In this document: positions 10,377 to 17,755 of the stretch, piece by piece
How the letters are laid out: every line of letters starts with the position of its first letter
How positions within the stretch are numbered: the stretch's first letter is position 1
NCBI GenBank assembly: GCA_902791695.1
Contig: CADAWR010000004.1
Span: 38,942-102,941, forward strand
Reading direction: 5' to 3'
DNA from: an uncultured Bacteroidota bacterium
GTDB taxonomy: Bacteria > Bacteroidota > Bacteroidia > Bacteroidales > P3
Length of the DNA: 64,000 bases
The notes under the pieces: generated by a model
Databases searched by the model: none
Told to the model about the DNA's origin: nothing
The model's input: only the letters and a program-made list of their open reading frames with translations
Made by a program: the position numbers and the translations under genes

Positions 10377-11618
10377 CTATCTCGTATACAGCATGAATAT
10401 CTCCTCCAACCGCTTGGCGCATACCGGACAGAACGGCGCGTAGTCGCGCATCATGCAGTGCATCGTGGGGCGGTAGACACCCTTCGCGCTATAACCAGCA
10501 CCTTCGTATACACCCAGAGGACCACACTCACCCTTCGGCACATTGTTATTGTCGGGCGTAGGCACCGGCGTCGAGGGTTGCAGCATACTCTTCCACTTGC
10601 CGTCAAAATCCTTGAGGTTGGTAATGTTCGGCTCCAGCGGCTCGCCACCCTTGCGGTGCAGGTCGGCATAGCTGACATCCTCGTCGACATACTCGTCGGC
10701 CAAGCCACCGAAGGCGTGTCCGAACTCGTGCGGCAGTACATACTCCGCCATGCGGTGCAGCGACGACACGGCGTAGAAGTTATAGATGGCGCCACCGCCA
10801 TAGGTCTCGCTGTTCACCATGATGATGATATAGTCGCACGGCGTGGTGCCTATCAGGTCGTGCATGCGGTGAACGCTGAAGGTCATCAGATAGCGGTCGA
10901 TACCGAAGGTGTTGAAGTCCGCACCCACATCGCCCTTGACACCGTAGACGTTGAAGTCCATGCGGTGGCTCTTGAAAGGCTCCTTACCGAAGAGCACCTC
11001 TTTCATGCGGTAGTAGTCCACAGCCAGCTGCTGCGGCGTCTCATCGTCATAACCCTGGGCCACAATTACCACGTCGACCTTTTTCGACGGGTCGCCATGC
11101 ACCTCGAGGTCGCGCCGGTCGCCTTCGCGCCATATGGTATCAGGCCGCTGCACCTTCGGGTCGAAGGTCACTACCGTGGCGTCCACCAGCCGCATCTGCG
11201 CGTCGCGCTTCTGCAACGCAATCTGCACCGCCCGCTTGGGCATAGGCACCAGCAGAGTCTCCTCGAAGCGAGCCTTTATATGGCGCCCTTGCGGCGTATC
11301 CTTGTACTCGCGGAAAAGATTGCTGTAGCCGCGGCTGTATATCTCCTGGCCACTCTTGGCGTCACGCACCGAAATGCGGTAGTCGCCGTTGTCAAAGGGG
11401 TCTATCAACTGCGTACGCGAACCATGCCAGTCGGCGTAACGGTCCACCCAGCGGCTCACCCACACCGTGTCGCCCTCAGCATTCCCCTCGCGGACACAAT
11501 CGATGCGCAGTGTGCCACCAGTAAAATATTTCTTGAAGCTCACCTTCCCTGCCTCCACAGGCAGCGTGGCAAGCATCAGTGCCATTACTATCAGGATATT
11601 CCTCATCTCATTTTTCAT
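10377..11618 (-). CDS. Secreted M64-family zinc metallopeptidase
   Basis: A 413-residue protein with an N-terminal signal peptide (MRNILIVMALMLATLPVEAG), a roughly 120-residue beta-rich N-domain (KKYFTGGTLRIDC, then DRYADWHGSRTQLIDPFDNG) and a catalytic domain with the zinc signature HEFGHAFGGLADEY near residue 300. Other family marks are VDVVIVAQGYDDE and YIIIMVNSETYGGGAIYN. This is the M64 (IgA-peptidase-like) fold with the N-domain common in Bacteroidales; the real substrate is unknown. Starts at residue 1 or 5 both precede the signal peptide. It is the first gene of the minus-strand run that ends in sprA. No clear TAnnTTTG box was found upstream. Confidence 0.93.
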   Translation of the reverse strand: MKNEMRNILIVMALMLATLPVEAGKVSFKKYFTGGTLRIDCVREGNAEGDTVWVSRWVDRYADWHGSRTQLIDPFDNGDYRISVRDAKSGQEIYSRGYSNLFREYKDTPQGRHIKARFEETLLVPMPKRAVQIALQKRDAQMRLVDATVVTFDPKVQRPDTIWREGDRRDLEVHGDPSKKVDVVIVAQGYDDETPQQLAVDYYRMKEVLFGKEPFKSHRMDFNVYGVKGDVGADFNTFGIDRYLMTFSVHRMHDLIGTTPCDYIIIMVNSETYGGGAIYNFYAVSSLHRMAEYVLPHEFGHAFGGLADEYVDEDVSYADLHRKGGEPLEPNITNLKDFDGKWKSMLQPSTPVPTPDNNNVPKGECGPLGVYEGAGYSAKGVYRPTMHCMMRDYAPFCPVCAKRLEEIFMLYTR

Positions 11619-11746
11619 TTAGTAGATATTTATAACGCCTCAACGACTTTATTATTGTATATACTAATAAAAAATAAAAAATCACGCCACCACCCAAGCA
11701 CAACCGGCGCGCGCCGCCTCCTCCACCCTGCATCGCCGCACCCTCT

Positions 11747-11870
11747 CCGTACCCGCTCCGTCTGTTCACCGGTTGTTCACCGATTGTTTAACGGTTTAAA
11801 CGGTAGAACAGTCGGTAAACAACCGTAGAACAGTCGTAGAAGAGACGGAGGGGATACGGAGATGCTTCGG
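11747..11870. repeat. 11-bp-phased dyad element, copy 1
   Basis: Eleven to twelve consecutive 11-bp units run through this gap. CCG occurs at 11747, 11758, 11769 and 11780, and CGG at 11813, 11846, 11857 and 11868, with weaker matches between. Typical units are CCGTACCCGCT, CCGGTTGTTCA and CCGATTGTTTA; in the right half their reverse complements appear (CGGTAAACAAC, CGGAGGGGATA). The centre is ACGGTTTAAACGG. It lies in the 326-bp gap between the divergent M64 and YrdC genes, about 40 bp upstream of the YrdC -7 box. The rest of the gap (11619-11746 and 11871-11913) is AT-rich or low-complexity, with nothing else recognised. Confidence 0.88.
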
Positions 11871-11913
11871 CGACTATATATATATTTTATGTTACCATTC
11901 CAAAAAATAATCG

Positions 11914-11921
11914 TACTTTTG
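11914..11921 (+). promoter_or_regulatory. -7 promoter box for the YrdC-holin-panC run
   Basis: TACTTTTG fits the Bacteroidota TAnnTTTG box and is followed by GCACG; the start codon is 23 bp downstream. A good -33 TTTG is not visible at the expected distance (TTTTATG lies slightly too far upstream), so this call rests on the -7 box. Confidence 0.6.
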
Positions 11922-11944
11922 CACGCTGAAATGAAGTTGAAGTT

Positions 11945-12562
11945 ATGATAACAAAACTATACGACGACAATCCCAACCCACGGGAAGTGAGACGCATAGC
12001 CGACACGCTGCGCGACGGCGGAGTGGTGATTGTACCCACCGATACGCTCTATGCTTTCGCATGTTCGATGGAGCACAAGCGTGCCGTGGAGGAGATTGCG
12101 CTGCTGAAGGGATACAAACTGAAGCAGGCCAAATACGCGATGCTATGCTCGAGCCTCAGCCAGGCGTCGGAGTATGTGCGCGCCATGGACCGCGACACCT
12201 TCGCGCTCCTCAAGCGTTGCCTGCCGGGGCCCTTCACGTTCATCATGGAGGCCTCGGGCGCCGTGCCCCGCAACTACCAGAACAGCAACAAGACCATAGG
12301 CATCCGCGTGCCTGACAACGGCATACTGCGGGCCATCATCGATGAATTGGGGATGCCGCTGATAGCCACCTCGGTGCGCCCCCTAGGCGAGGAGGACGAG
12401 GTGGAGAACTATACTGACCCCGAGCTGATTCACGAGCGCTTCGGAGGCCGCGTGGATGTGGTCGTCGACGGCGGCATAGCCGATGCCAAGCCTTCGACGG
12501 TGATAGACTGCAGCGACGGAATAGAGCTGGTGAGACAAGGCAAAGGAGAAATTGATTTATAA
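11945..12562 (+). CDS. Sua5/YciO/YrdC-family protein (threonylcarbamoyl-AMP synthase-like)
   Basis: A 205-residue single-domain protein of the YrdC fold. Marks are GGVVIVPTDTLYAFACSM near residue 25, the KxxxQAKYAML substrate loop, LLKRCLPGPFTFIMEAS and IGIRVPDN, then PLIATSVRP. The fold binds ATP, threonine and bicarbonate for the first step of tRNA t6A formation. Because 'KRxxxKPL' is replaced here by KLKQAKYAM, this is closer to the YciO branch, so the exact enzymatic role is less sure than the fold. It is the first gene of a plus-strand run and ends 3 bp before the holin-like gene. Confidence 0.85.
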   Translation: MITKLYDDNPNPREVRRIADTLRDGGVVIVPTDTLYAFACSMEHKRAVEEIALLKGYKLKQAKYAMLCSSLSQASEYVRAMDRDTFALLKRCLPGPFTFIMEASGAVPRNYQNSNKTIGIRVPDNGILRAIIDELGMPLIATSVRPLGEEDEVENYTDPELIHERFGGRVDVVVDGGIADAKPSTVIDCSDGIELVRQGKGEIDL

Positions 12563-12565
12563 GCG

Positions 12566-13030
12566 ATGCAGATAAATATCAATAGCGGCGATGCTTTCTA
12601 CAGCGGACACGGTGGCTGCCTGACGCGGTTGGTGGTGCTATCCATAGCCGTGATGGTGGGCGCGTGGCTGCTGCCCGGCGTCGAGGTGACGTCGTTCTGG
12701 GCGGTGCTTATCACGGCAGTGGTGATATCGCTGCTGGACAATCTGGTGCGCCCGATACTGATAGTGGTTACGCTGCCGGTGACGGTGGTAACCCTCGGGC
12801 TGTTCCTTTTCGTCGTCAACGCGATAATCATCCTCATGGCCTCGGGCATAGTCAAGGGCTTCGACGTGAGCAGTTTCGGCTCGGCACTACTCTTCAGCCT
12901 CGTGCTCACAGCAGTGAACTACCTGTTGGAGTTGCCCAACAAATACCTTGGCCGCAAGGAACTGCACAAACGCAAGGATGACAACCTCGACGACGAAGGT
13001 TTTACCCCATATGAAGAAATAAAAGACTAA
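12566..13030 (+). CDS. Phage-holin-4/YvlD-family membrane protein
   Basis: A 154-residue protein with four hydrophobic segments (around residues 20-37, 44-60, 63-85 and 95-118) and a charged cytoplasmic tail rich in Lys and Asp. The pattern LVVLSIAVMVGAWLLPGV, LLDNLVRPILIVVTLPVTV, LFLFVVNAIIILM matches the small integral membrane family once named phage holin 4. Chromosomal members are not phage genes and their role is unclear. It follows the YrdC gene by 3 bp and precedes panC by 5 bp, so it is co-transcribed. No other phage gene is nearby. Confidence 0.85.
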   Translation: MQININSGDAFYSGHGGCLTRLVVLSIAVMVGAWLLPGVEVTSFWAVLITAVVISLLDNLVRPILIVVTLPVTVVTLGLFLFVVNAIIILMASGIVKGFDVSSFGSALLFSLVLTAVNYLLELPNKYLGRKELHKRKDDNLDDEGFTPYEEIKD

Positions 13031-13035
13031 ACAAT

Positions 13036-13938
13036 ATGAAACAGATAGTTAAGGCTGCCGAGCTTACGGCGGCGGTAGAAGAAGCAAAGAAACAAGGTAT
13101 TGAGATAGGCCTCGTGCCGACCATGGGTGCCCTGCACGAGGGACACCTGTCGCTCATCGAGCGCGCCTTGAAGGAAAACGATCTGGTGGTGGTGAGCCTG
13201 TTCGTCAACCCCATACAGTTCAACAACAAGGAAGACCTTGAGAAATACCCACGCACCATTGATGCCGACCTGAAGCTCATCGAGAGCCTCATAGCACGCA
13301 CCGACTGCCGTGCCAAGGAGCTGCTGGCTTTCACGCCCACGGTGGAGGAGATGTACCCGCAGGGCGAGCCCAAGGAGGTGTACCACTTCGGGCCAGTGGA
13401 GGAGGTGATGGAGGGGCCGCGCCGTCCGGGCCACTTCAGCGGTGTCGCCGTGGTGGTGCGCCGTCTGTTCGACCTGGCGCAGCCCAAGCGTGCCTACTTC
13501 GGCGAGAAGGACTACCAGCAGATTGCCGTCATCCGCAGCCTGCTGGCACAGATAAAGTACCCCATAGAGCTTGTCCCCTGCCCCATCGTGCGCGCCGACG
13601 ACGGCCTGGCGCTGAGCAGCCGCAACATGCGCCTCTCGCCTGCCGCCCGCCAGATGGCTCCCGCCATCAACGCCACCCTTGAGCAGGCCGCCGAGATGGC
13701 CGAATACGAGGAGGTCGACGACGTGAAGGAGTGGGTGCTCGACACCTTGGCCTCATGGCACGAGGTCAACGACTGCCCCGACGGACTCTGCTTCGAGCCC
13801 GAATACTTCGAGATTGTCGACGCCATCACCCTCCAGCCCATCGCCGACTGGGATGAGGCCGGAGAGCTAGGCGCCGTGGGCTGCATCGCTGTCTGGCTCG
13901 ACGGCGTCCGCCTGATAGATATCGTGAAGTTCCAATAA
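13036..13938 (+). CDS. panC: Pantothenate synthetase
   Basis: A 300-residue protein that joins pantoate and beta-alanine using ATP in pantothenate (vitamin B5, coenzyme A) synthesis. The class-I-synthetase-like nucleotide motif is PTMGALHEGHLSLI (residue 30 onward), followed by FVNPIQFNNKEDLEKYPRT, GPVEEVMEGPRRPGHFSGV, FGEKDYQQ and the flexible loop LSSRNMRLS. It is about 15-20 residues longer than typical PanC, mainly through an insert near TDCRAKELLAF and an acidic C-terminal segment. panB and panD are not in the window. Its transcript appears to end in a hairpin placed inside the opposing gene (13968-13998). Confidence 0.97.
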   Translation: MKQIVKAAELTAAVEEAKKQGIEIGLVPTMGALHEGHLSLIERALKENDLVVVSLFVNPIQFNNKEDLEKYPRTIDADLKLIESLIARTDCRAKELLAFTPTVEEMYPQGEPKEVYHFGPVEEVMEGPRRPGHFSGVAVVVRRLFDLAQPKRAYFGEKDYQQIAVIRSLLAQIKYPIELVPCPIVRADDGLALSSRNMRLSPAARQMAPAINATLEQAAEMAEYEEVDDVKEWVLDTLASWHEVNDCPDGLCFEPEYFEIVDAITLQPIADWDEAGELGAVGCIAVWLDGVRLIDIVKFQ

Positions 13939-13950
13939 AGAAGAGCCACA

Positions 13951-16368
13951 TCACTTTGCCAACCTATGAGAAGAAGACCTGCTCTTCTTCTCTTTTTGTT
14001 GCATGCCCTCCATCTCGGTGCGGCCAAGGCGCCAAGTGAGGCCGAAGCTGACATACTGACTGGTGAGGGTGCTCTCGCTGGTGGATGGGTTATAGGGATT
14101 AACGCTCTCGCCGCCGGTGCGGACGGTGCCGAAGAGGTCGTTGACATTAAGGAAGAGTGACAGGCGGCGATCGAAGAGGTCTGTGCTCACACCGCAGTCG
14201 AAGCTGAAGTAGGGGTCAACCTCGGCCAGCAGGGTTTGTGTGCGGCTGCGGTAGTTGGCGTTGGCAAAGACCTGAAGCTTATCCCACAGTTTGGCCCAGA
14301 AGTTGAGTCGCAGGGAGTAGCAGAGCATCTCGCTTTCTGCCCACTGTCCCGAGCGATACTGCACACGATAGTAGTCGTCGAAGAGGTTGGCGTAGAAGCG
14401 GATATTCATGAAGTCGGCAGGTCGCAAAGTGGTGTTGAGGCCAAGTCCTCCATTGCGCGAGGTGCCGATGTTGAAAGGCTGGCTGAAAGCCACGATGCGT
14501 CCATAGACATCGCTGTATGCCACGTCTGTGAGGGTGTTGGTCTGGTCGCGCATGGAGTTGTACCACACGCTGACACCGATGCTGCCGAGGTGGTCGAAAT
14601 AGCGTTCCCAGCCGAGCTCAAGGTTGTCGGTATAGCCTTTCTTGAGCGTGGGAGTGCCGGTGGAGTAACTGTCGTAGCCGTAGACGGTGAAACGCGTGAG
14701 CTGCGTGGCTGTGGGCGGCATGGCGTAGTGAGTGTAGCTGAAGGTGAAGTTGTGCATGGATTCGGTGCTGTACGAGGCGTGGAATGTTGGGCTGAAGGTG
14801 AGGTAGTGCTTGCTTACGTCACCGCTGTCGGCCGTAGGGTATCGGAGTCGGTACCAGGCATTGTCCATCGAGAGTGAGGCGCCAAGGGTGAAACGGCCAA
14901 AATGATGCTCGGCACCGGCATAGAGCGAAAGCTCGTAGGTGCCATTAGTGAAAGAATAGCTGCGCAGTGAGTCGACGAGACCGCCAAGGGTTTCATCTAC
15001 GTTTTTCCGCTCCGGTGCAAGACTTGCCATGACACCAAAGTCAACCTCGCCGCGACTGCTGTAGGGTAACGCAATGTCGGCAGTTATACCGTGCCACTGA
15101 GAGGGGTTGATGGTCGAGCGGCGACGGTCGAAGTCAAGGGCGGTGAGGCTGTCGTGGGCGCGCATGTCGATGGCGAAGGAGCGGTTGCGCGTCAACGTGC
15201 CTGTGTAATCGACGAAGAGCATCCCACCAAGTGTGTCGAGCTTTTTCTCCAGCATCACGCCATAGGCAGCGTCTGCCAGCATACTGCCGTTGCGTTGCGC
15301 TTCATTGTAGAAATAGCGTCCTGCTCCGGAGAGAAACTCAGTGCGCTCAGTGCGACAGTCGAGGCTACTGCTGTCGTGCGTGGCGGTCGTCCACAGCCAG
15401 AGGTTGACCAGCGTGTTGCTGTCGATGTTGTAGTCGAGGTCCAGCCCGAAATTGCCGCCGAGGGTGCGGTTCTTGCTGTGCCCCTTGGTGCTGATAATGG
15501 ACGAGAGGGTGCTGTCGGGAGCCAGCAGACGACTGTCGCTCTGTTGCTCGCCACTGTAGCTGTCGTAGTCGCCGCTGACGAAGACGTTGAAGCGAACCTT
15601 CTCGTTGCTCCACACATAATCCACCCACGGCCCCACCTGCGGCTTACTGTTGGCGTTGATGCCGAGGCAGAGTAGTTCGTTGTGTTTCACCTTGGCGGTG
15701 GTTACGATATTAACCACGCAATTCTGTGTGTGGTATTTGGCCGAGGGATGAGCGATGACCTCGATACGCTGCAAAGTACCAGCAGGCAACGATTTGAGGT
15801 ACTGCTTAAGGCTTTCGGCCTTGAGATGCGACGGCTTGTTGTTTATCCATATGGAGACCTCGGCACCGCCGCGATACTTAATATTACCCTCAGCATCGAC
15901 CTCAACGCCAGGTGCGTTTTGCAGTGCATCGGTGGCATTGCCGCTCTGCACACTAGGGTCGTCGCCGACATTGTAGAACACCTTCTCACCGTCGGCAGAA
16001 TAGAGCGGCCGGCTGGAGGTGACTTGAACCTCCTTCAACATGGTAGCATTGTCTACAATTACAATGGTACCAAGGTTAGTGTCTTGAATGATTGCGACAT
16101 CCTGCCAGTAGGTTTGATGCCCTACGGCGCTGATACGCAAAAGATAATTACCACTGGATACACCAGTCATGGAGAATATCCCGTCAAGGTCACTCGTTGT
16201 CCCATAGGCGAACGAACTATCTGCGGCTTTGAAAAGCACGCAATTAGTGAAAGGAAGCGTCTGATACTTACTGTCAACAAGGCTTCCTTGCAACGAAAAT
16301 GTGGTTTGTGCCATTGAGGCACCGGCAACACCAATCAACAGCATTGCCAAAATAAATCTTTTCAGCAT
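13951..16368 (-). CDS. Outer-membrane beta-barrel receptor with carboxypeptidase-like N-domain
   Basis: About 805 residues when started at the ATG at 16368, which gives a clean signal peptide (MLKRFILAMLLIGVAGASMAQ); a longer frame from 16410 would place extra residues ahead of it. Residues 22-110 form a carboxypeptidase-regulatory-like domain (SLQGSLVDSKYQTLPFTNC, SGNYLLRISAVGHQTYW). A plug-like region follows (YNVGDDPSVQSGNATDALQN, GVEVDAEGNIKYRG, VSIWINNKP), then a large barrel. This layout belongs to the TonB-dependent-receptor-like beta-barrel family (OMP_b-brl_3). The ligand is unknown. The Ser/Lys/Arg-rich C-terminal tail (KEKKSRSSSHRLAK) is unusual for a barrel end, and its DNA doubles as the panC terminator. 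Confidence 0.88.
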   Translation of the reverse strand: MLKRFILAMLLIGVAGASMAQTTFSLQGSLVDSKYQTLPFTNCVLFKAADSSFAYGTTSDLDGIFSMTGVSSGNYLLRISAVGHQTYWQDVAIIQDTNLGTIVIVDNATMLKEVQVTSSRPLYSADGEKVFYNVGDDPSVQSGNATDALQNAPGVEVDAEGNIKYRGGAEVSIWINNKPSHLKAESLKQYLKSLPAGTLQRIEVIAHPSAKYHTQNCVVNIVTTAKVKHNELLCLGINANSKPQVGPWVDYVWSNEKVRFNVFVSGDYDSYSGEQQSDSRLLAPDSTLSSIISTKGHSKNRTLGGNFGLDLDYNIDSNTLVNLWLWTTATHDSSSLDCRTERTEFLSGAGRYFYNEAQRNGSMLADAAYGVMLEKKLDTLGGMLFVDYTGTLTRNRSFAIDMRAHDSLTALDFDRRRSTINPSQWHGITADIALPYSSRGEVDFGVMASLAPERKNVDETLGGLVDSLRSYSFTNGTYELSLYAGAEHHFGRFTLGASLSMDNAWYRLRYPTADSGDVSKHYLTFSPTFHASYSTESMHNFTFSYTHYAMPPTATQLTRFTVYGYDSYSTGTPTLKKGYTDNLELGWERYFDHLGSIGVSVWYNSMRDQTNTLTDVAYSDVYGRIVAFSQPFNIGTSRNGGLGLNTTLRPADFMNIRFYANLFDDYYRVQYRSGQWAESEMLCYSLRLNFWAKLWDKLQVFANANYRSRTQTLLAEVDPYFSFDCGVSTDLFDRRLSLFLNVNDLFGTVRTGGESVNPYNPSTSESTLTSQYVSFGLTWRLGRTEMEGMQQKEKKSRSSSHRLAK
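13968..13998 (+). terminator. Intrinsic terminator of panC within the opposing coding region
   Basis: GAGAAGAAGA (13968-13977), loop CCTGC, perfect complement TCTTCTTCTC (13983-13992), then TTTTTG. It starts 30 bp after the panC stop and lies inside the last codons of the convergent receptor gene. Confidence 0.75.
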
Positions 16369-16506
16369 ATAAAACAAATGTTGAATATGAAACAATAAGG
16401 AGTACCCCACTCAAGGGTCTCCAACCAACGACCTAAAAGAGCCCTGCATCAGGGAGCTCTCAATACTTCGTGGAACGTTATTGCCTCGTTATTCAACATG
16501 TCTCTT
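16369..16506 (-). promoter_or_regulatory. Intergenic leader between aroQ and the receptor gene, with two hairpins
   Basis: A 138-bp gap. Read on the minus strand, 16460-16435 forms AGAG-CT-CCCTG / ATG / CAGGG-CTCT followed by TTT, a weak terminator for aroQ. A second hairpin (16422-16399, GGAGACCC...GGGGTACTCC) lies about 30 bp before the receptor start. No strong TAnnTTTG box was found, so the receptor promoter is unplaced. Confidence 0.4.
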
Positions 16507-16923
16507 TTATATTAAGGAGCGTAAAGCCATTTCGTAGCCCAGCAAGCCCAAGCCGCAGATCATGCCGCGGCAGGCGCTCGTGATGAGCGAGTGGTGGCGG
16601 TATTCTTCGCGGGCAAAGATATTGCTCAAGTGCACCTCTACCTTGGGGGCCGGCACCGCCAGTAAGGCGTCACGCAACGCCACGGAGCTGTGGCTGTAGC
16701 CGCCGAGATTAACTATCAGACCGTCATAGCGGAAACCTACCTGCTGGATACGGTTGATGAGCTCGCCTTCGACATTGCTCTGGTAGTAGGAAATCTCCAC
16801 GTCGGGGAACTGCTTGCGCAGGCTGGCGAGATACTCATCCATGGTGGTGGCGCCGTACACCTCCGGCTCACGGATTCCCGTGAGGTTGAGGTTGGGGCCG
16901 TTGATTATCTCTATGTGTTTCAT
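16507..16923 (-). CDS. aroQ: 3-Dehydroquinate dehydratase, type II
   Basis: A 138-residue protein of the typical type II length, which converts 3-dehydroquinate to 3-dehydroshikimate in the shikimate pathway. It opens with the family signature IEIINGPNLNLTGIREPEVYG, whose Tyr is catalytic. QSNVEGELINRIQ, GLIVNLGGYSHSSVALRDAL and VEVHLSNIFAREEYRHHSLI (catalytic His region) follow. Its start overlaps the stop of the zinc peptidase gene by four bases (ATGA), so the two are translationally coupled. Other aro genes are not nearby. Confidence 0.97.
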   Translation of the reverse strand: MKHIEIINGPNLNLTGIREPEVYGATTMDEYLASLRKQFPDVEISYYQSNVEGELINRIQQVGFRYDGLIVNLGGYSHSSVALRDALLAVPAPKVEVHLSNIFAREEYRHHSLITSACRGMICGLGLLGYEMALRSLI

Positions 16924-17642
16924 CTCCTGTCAAGGTAAATCATTATGTAATAGGCCAACGTGGCCAACGATGTAACAGCGGCCATAACATAGGTGTAGGC
17001 TGCCGCACGCAAGGCGCTCTCGGCGTACTGGTGGGTGGCAGCTGTGGTTATGTCGTGCTGGCGTATCCACTGCAACGCACGATTGGAGGCATTTATCTCG
17101 ACCGGCAGCGTAACGACGGAGAAGAGTGTTGTCAACGCAAACAGCACTATGCCGATGAGCAGCAGCGAGGGGAATACTTTGATGAGCAACAGGCCTGCAA
17201 GAATCACCCAAGAGACCCAACGGCCGGCGAAGCTTACTATGGGAACCAGCGCGGAACGTAGGCCGAGAGGTGCATAGCCGACGGCGTGTTGCACAGCATG
17301 TCCGCACTCGTGGGCAGCGACGGCGGCAGCAGCCACCGAGATGCCGTTGTAGACATCTGGGCTGAGGTTTAGCGTGCGGTTGGTGGGATTGTAGTGGTCA
17401 GTAAGTGTACCCTTGACCATCTGCACCTGCACATTATGGATGTCATGGTCGCGCAGCATGCGCTCCGCCACTTCGCGACCGGTGAGGCCGCCTTCGGTGC
17501 GGATATGAGAGTATTTCTTGAACTTGCGTTCCACGTTCTTGCTCACCACCATCGAGACGATGGTGAGGACAATAAATACGACCCACATTAGCGTGGAGCC
17601 CGCCGCAGGGGCTGTTGCTTCTAACAGTATCATACTAGGCAT
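16920..17642 (-). CDS. YugP-like membrane zinc metallopeptidase
   Basis: A 240-residue membrane protein of the zinc-dependent 'neutral peptidase 2' (YugP) family. An N-terminal helix (TLMWVVFIVLTIVSMVVS) is followed by a soluble segment with TDHYNPTNRTLNLSPDVYNG and the HExxH-type motif AAHECGHAVQHAVGYAPL near residue 110, then three more hydrophobic helices (VSWVILAGLLLI, FPSLLLIGIVLFAL, AVTSLATLAYYIMIYL). It probably works at the inner membrane on unknown substrates. Starts at the first Met or at the fourth residue (Met) are both possible. It lies downstream of gdhA but is separated from it by a strong terminator. Confidence 0.92.
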   Translation of the reverse strand: MPSMILLEATAPAAGSTLMWVVFIVLTIVSMVVSKNVERKFKKYSHIRTEGGLTGREVAERMLRDHDIHNVQVQMVKGTLTDHYNPTNRTLNLSPDVYNGISVAAAAVAAHECGHAVQHAVGYAPLGLRSALVPIVSFAGRWVSWVILAGLLLIKVFPSLLLIGIVLFALTTLFSVVTLPVEINASNRALQWIRQHDITTAATHQYAESALRAAAYTYVMAAVTSLATLAYYIMIYLDRR

Positions 17643-17693
17643 ATCAATTATTATCTATAATATTAACGCATAGCCGTGTTTTTTATTGTATAC

Positions 17694-17725
17694 AAAAAAG
17701 AAGGCCGCCTTTATCTGGCGACCTT
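17694..17725 (-). terminator. Intrinsic terminator of gdhA
   Basis: On the minus strand AAGGTCGCC, loop AGATAAA, GGCGGCCTT with one G-T wobble, then CTTTTTTG. It lies 31 bp after the gdhA stop. Confidence 0.88.
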
Positions 17726-17755
17726 CCGTATGTTGGATATAAGTCTAATCGACGA

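Noticed and set aside
10365-11828. A 487-codon plus-strand open frame
   Set aside because: It is antisense to the M64 peptidase gene and continues into the phased repeat; the His/Arg/Val composition is an artefact of GC-rich codons.
11747-11870. Phased elements as ordinary intrinsic terminators
   Set aside because: Copies 1 and 2 lie upstream of both flanking genes, where no transcript should end, and no T-tract follows the stems.
12566-13030. Holin-like gene as a prophage sign
   Set aside because: It is a chromosomal YvlD-type family member inside a housekeeping run with no other phage genes.
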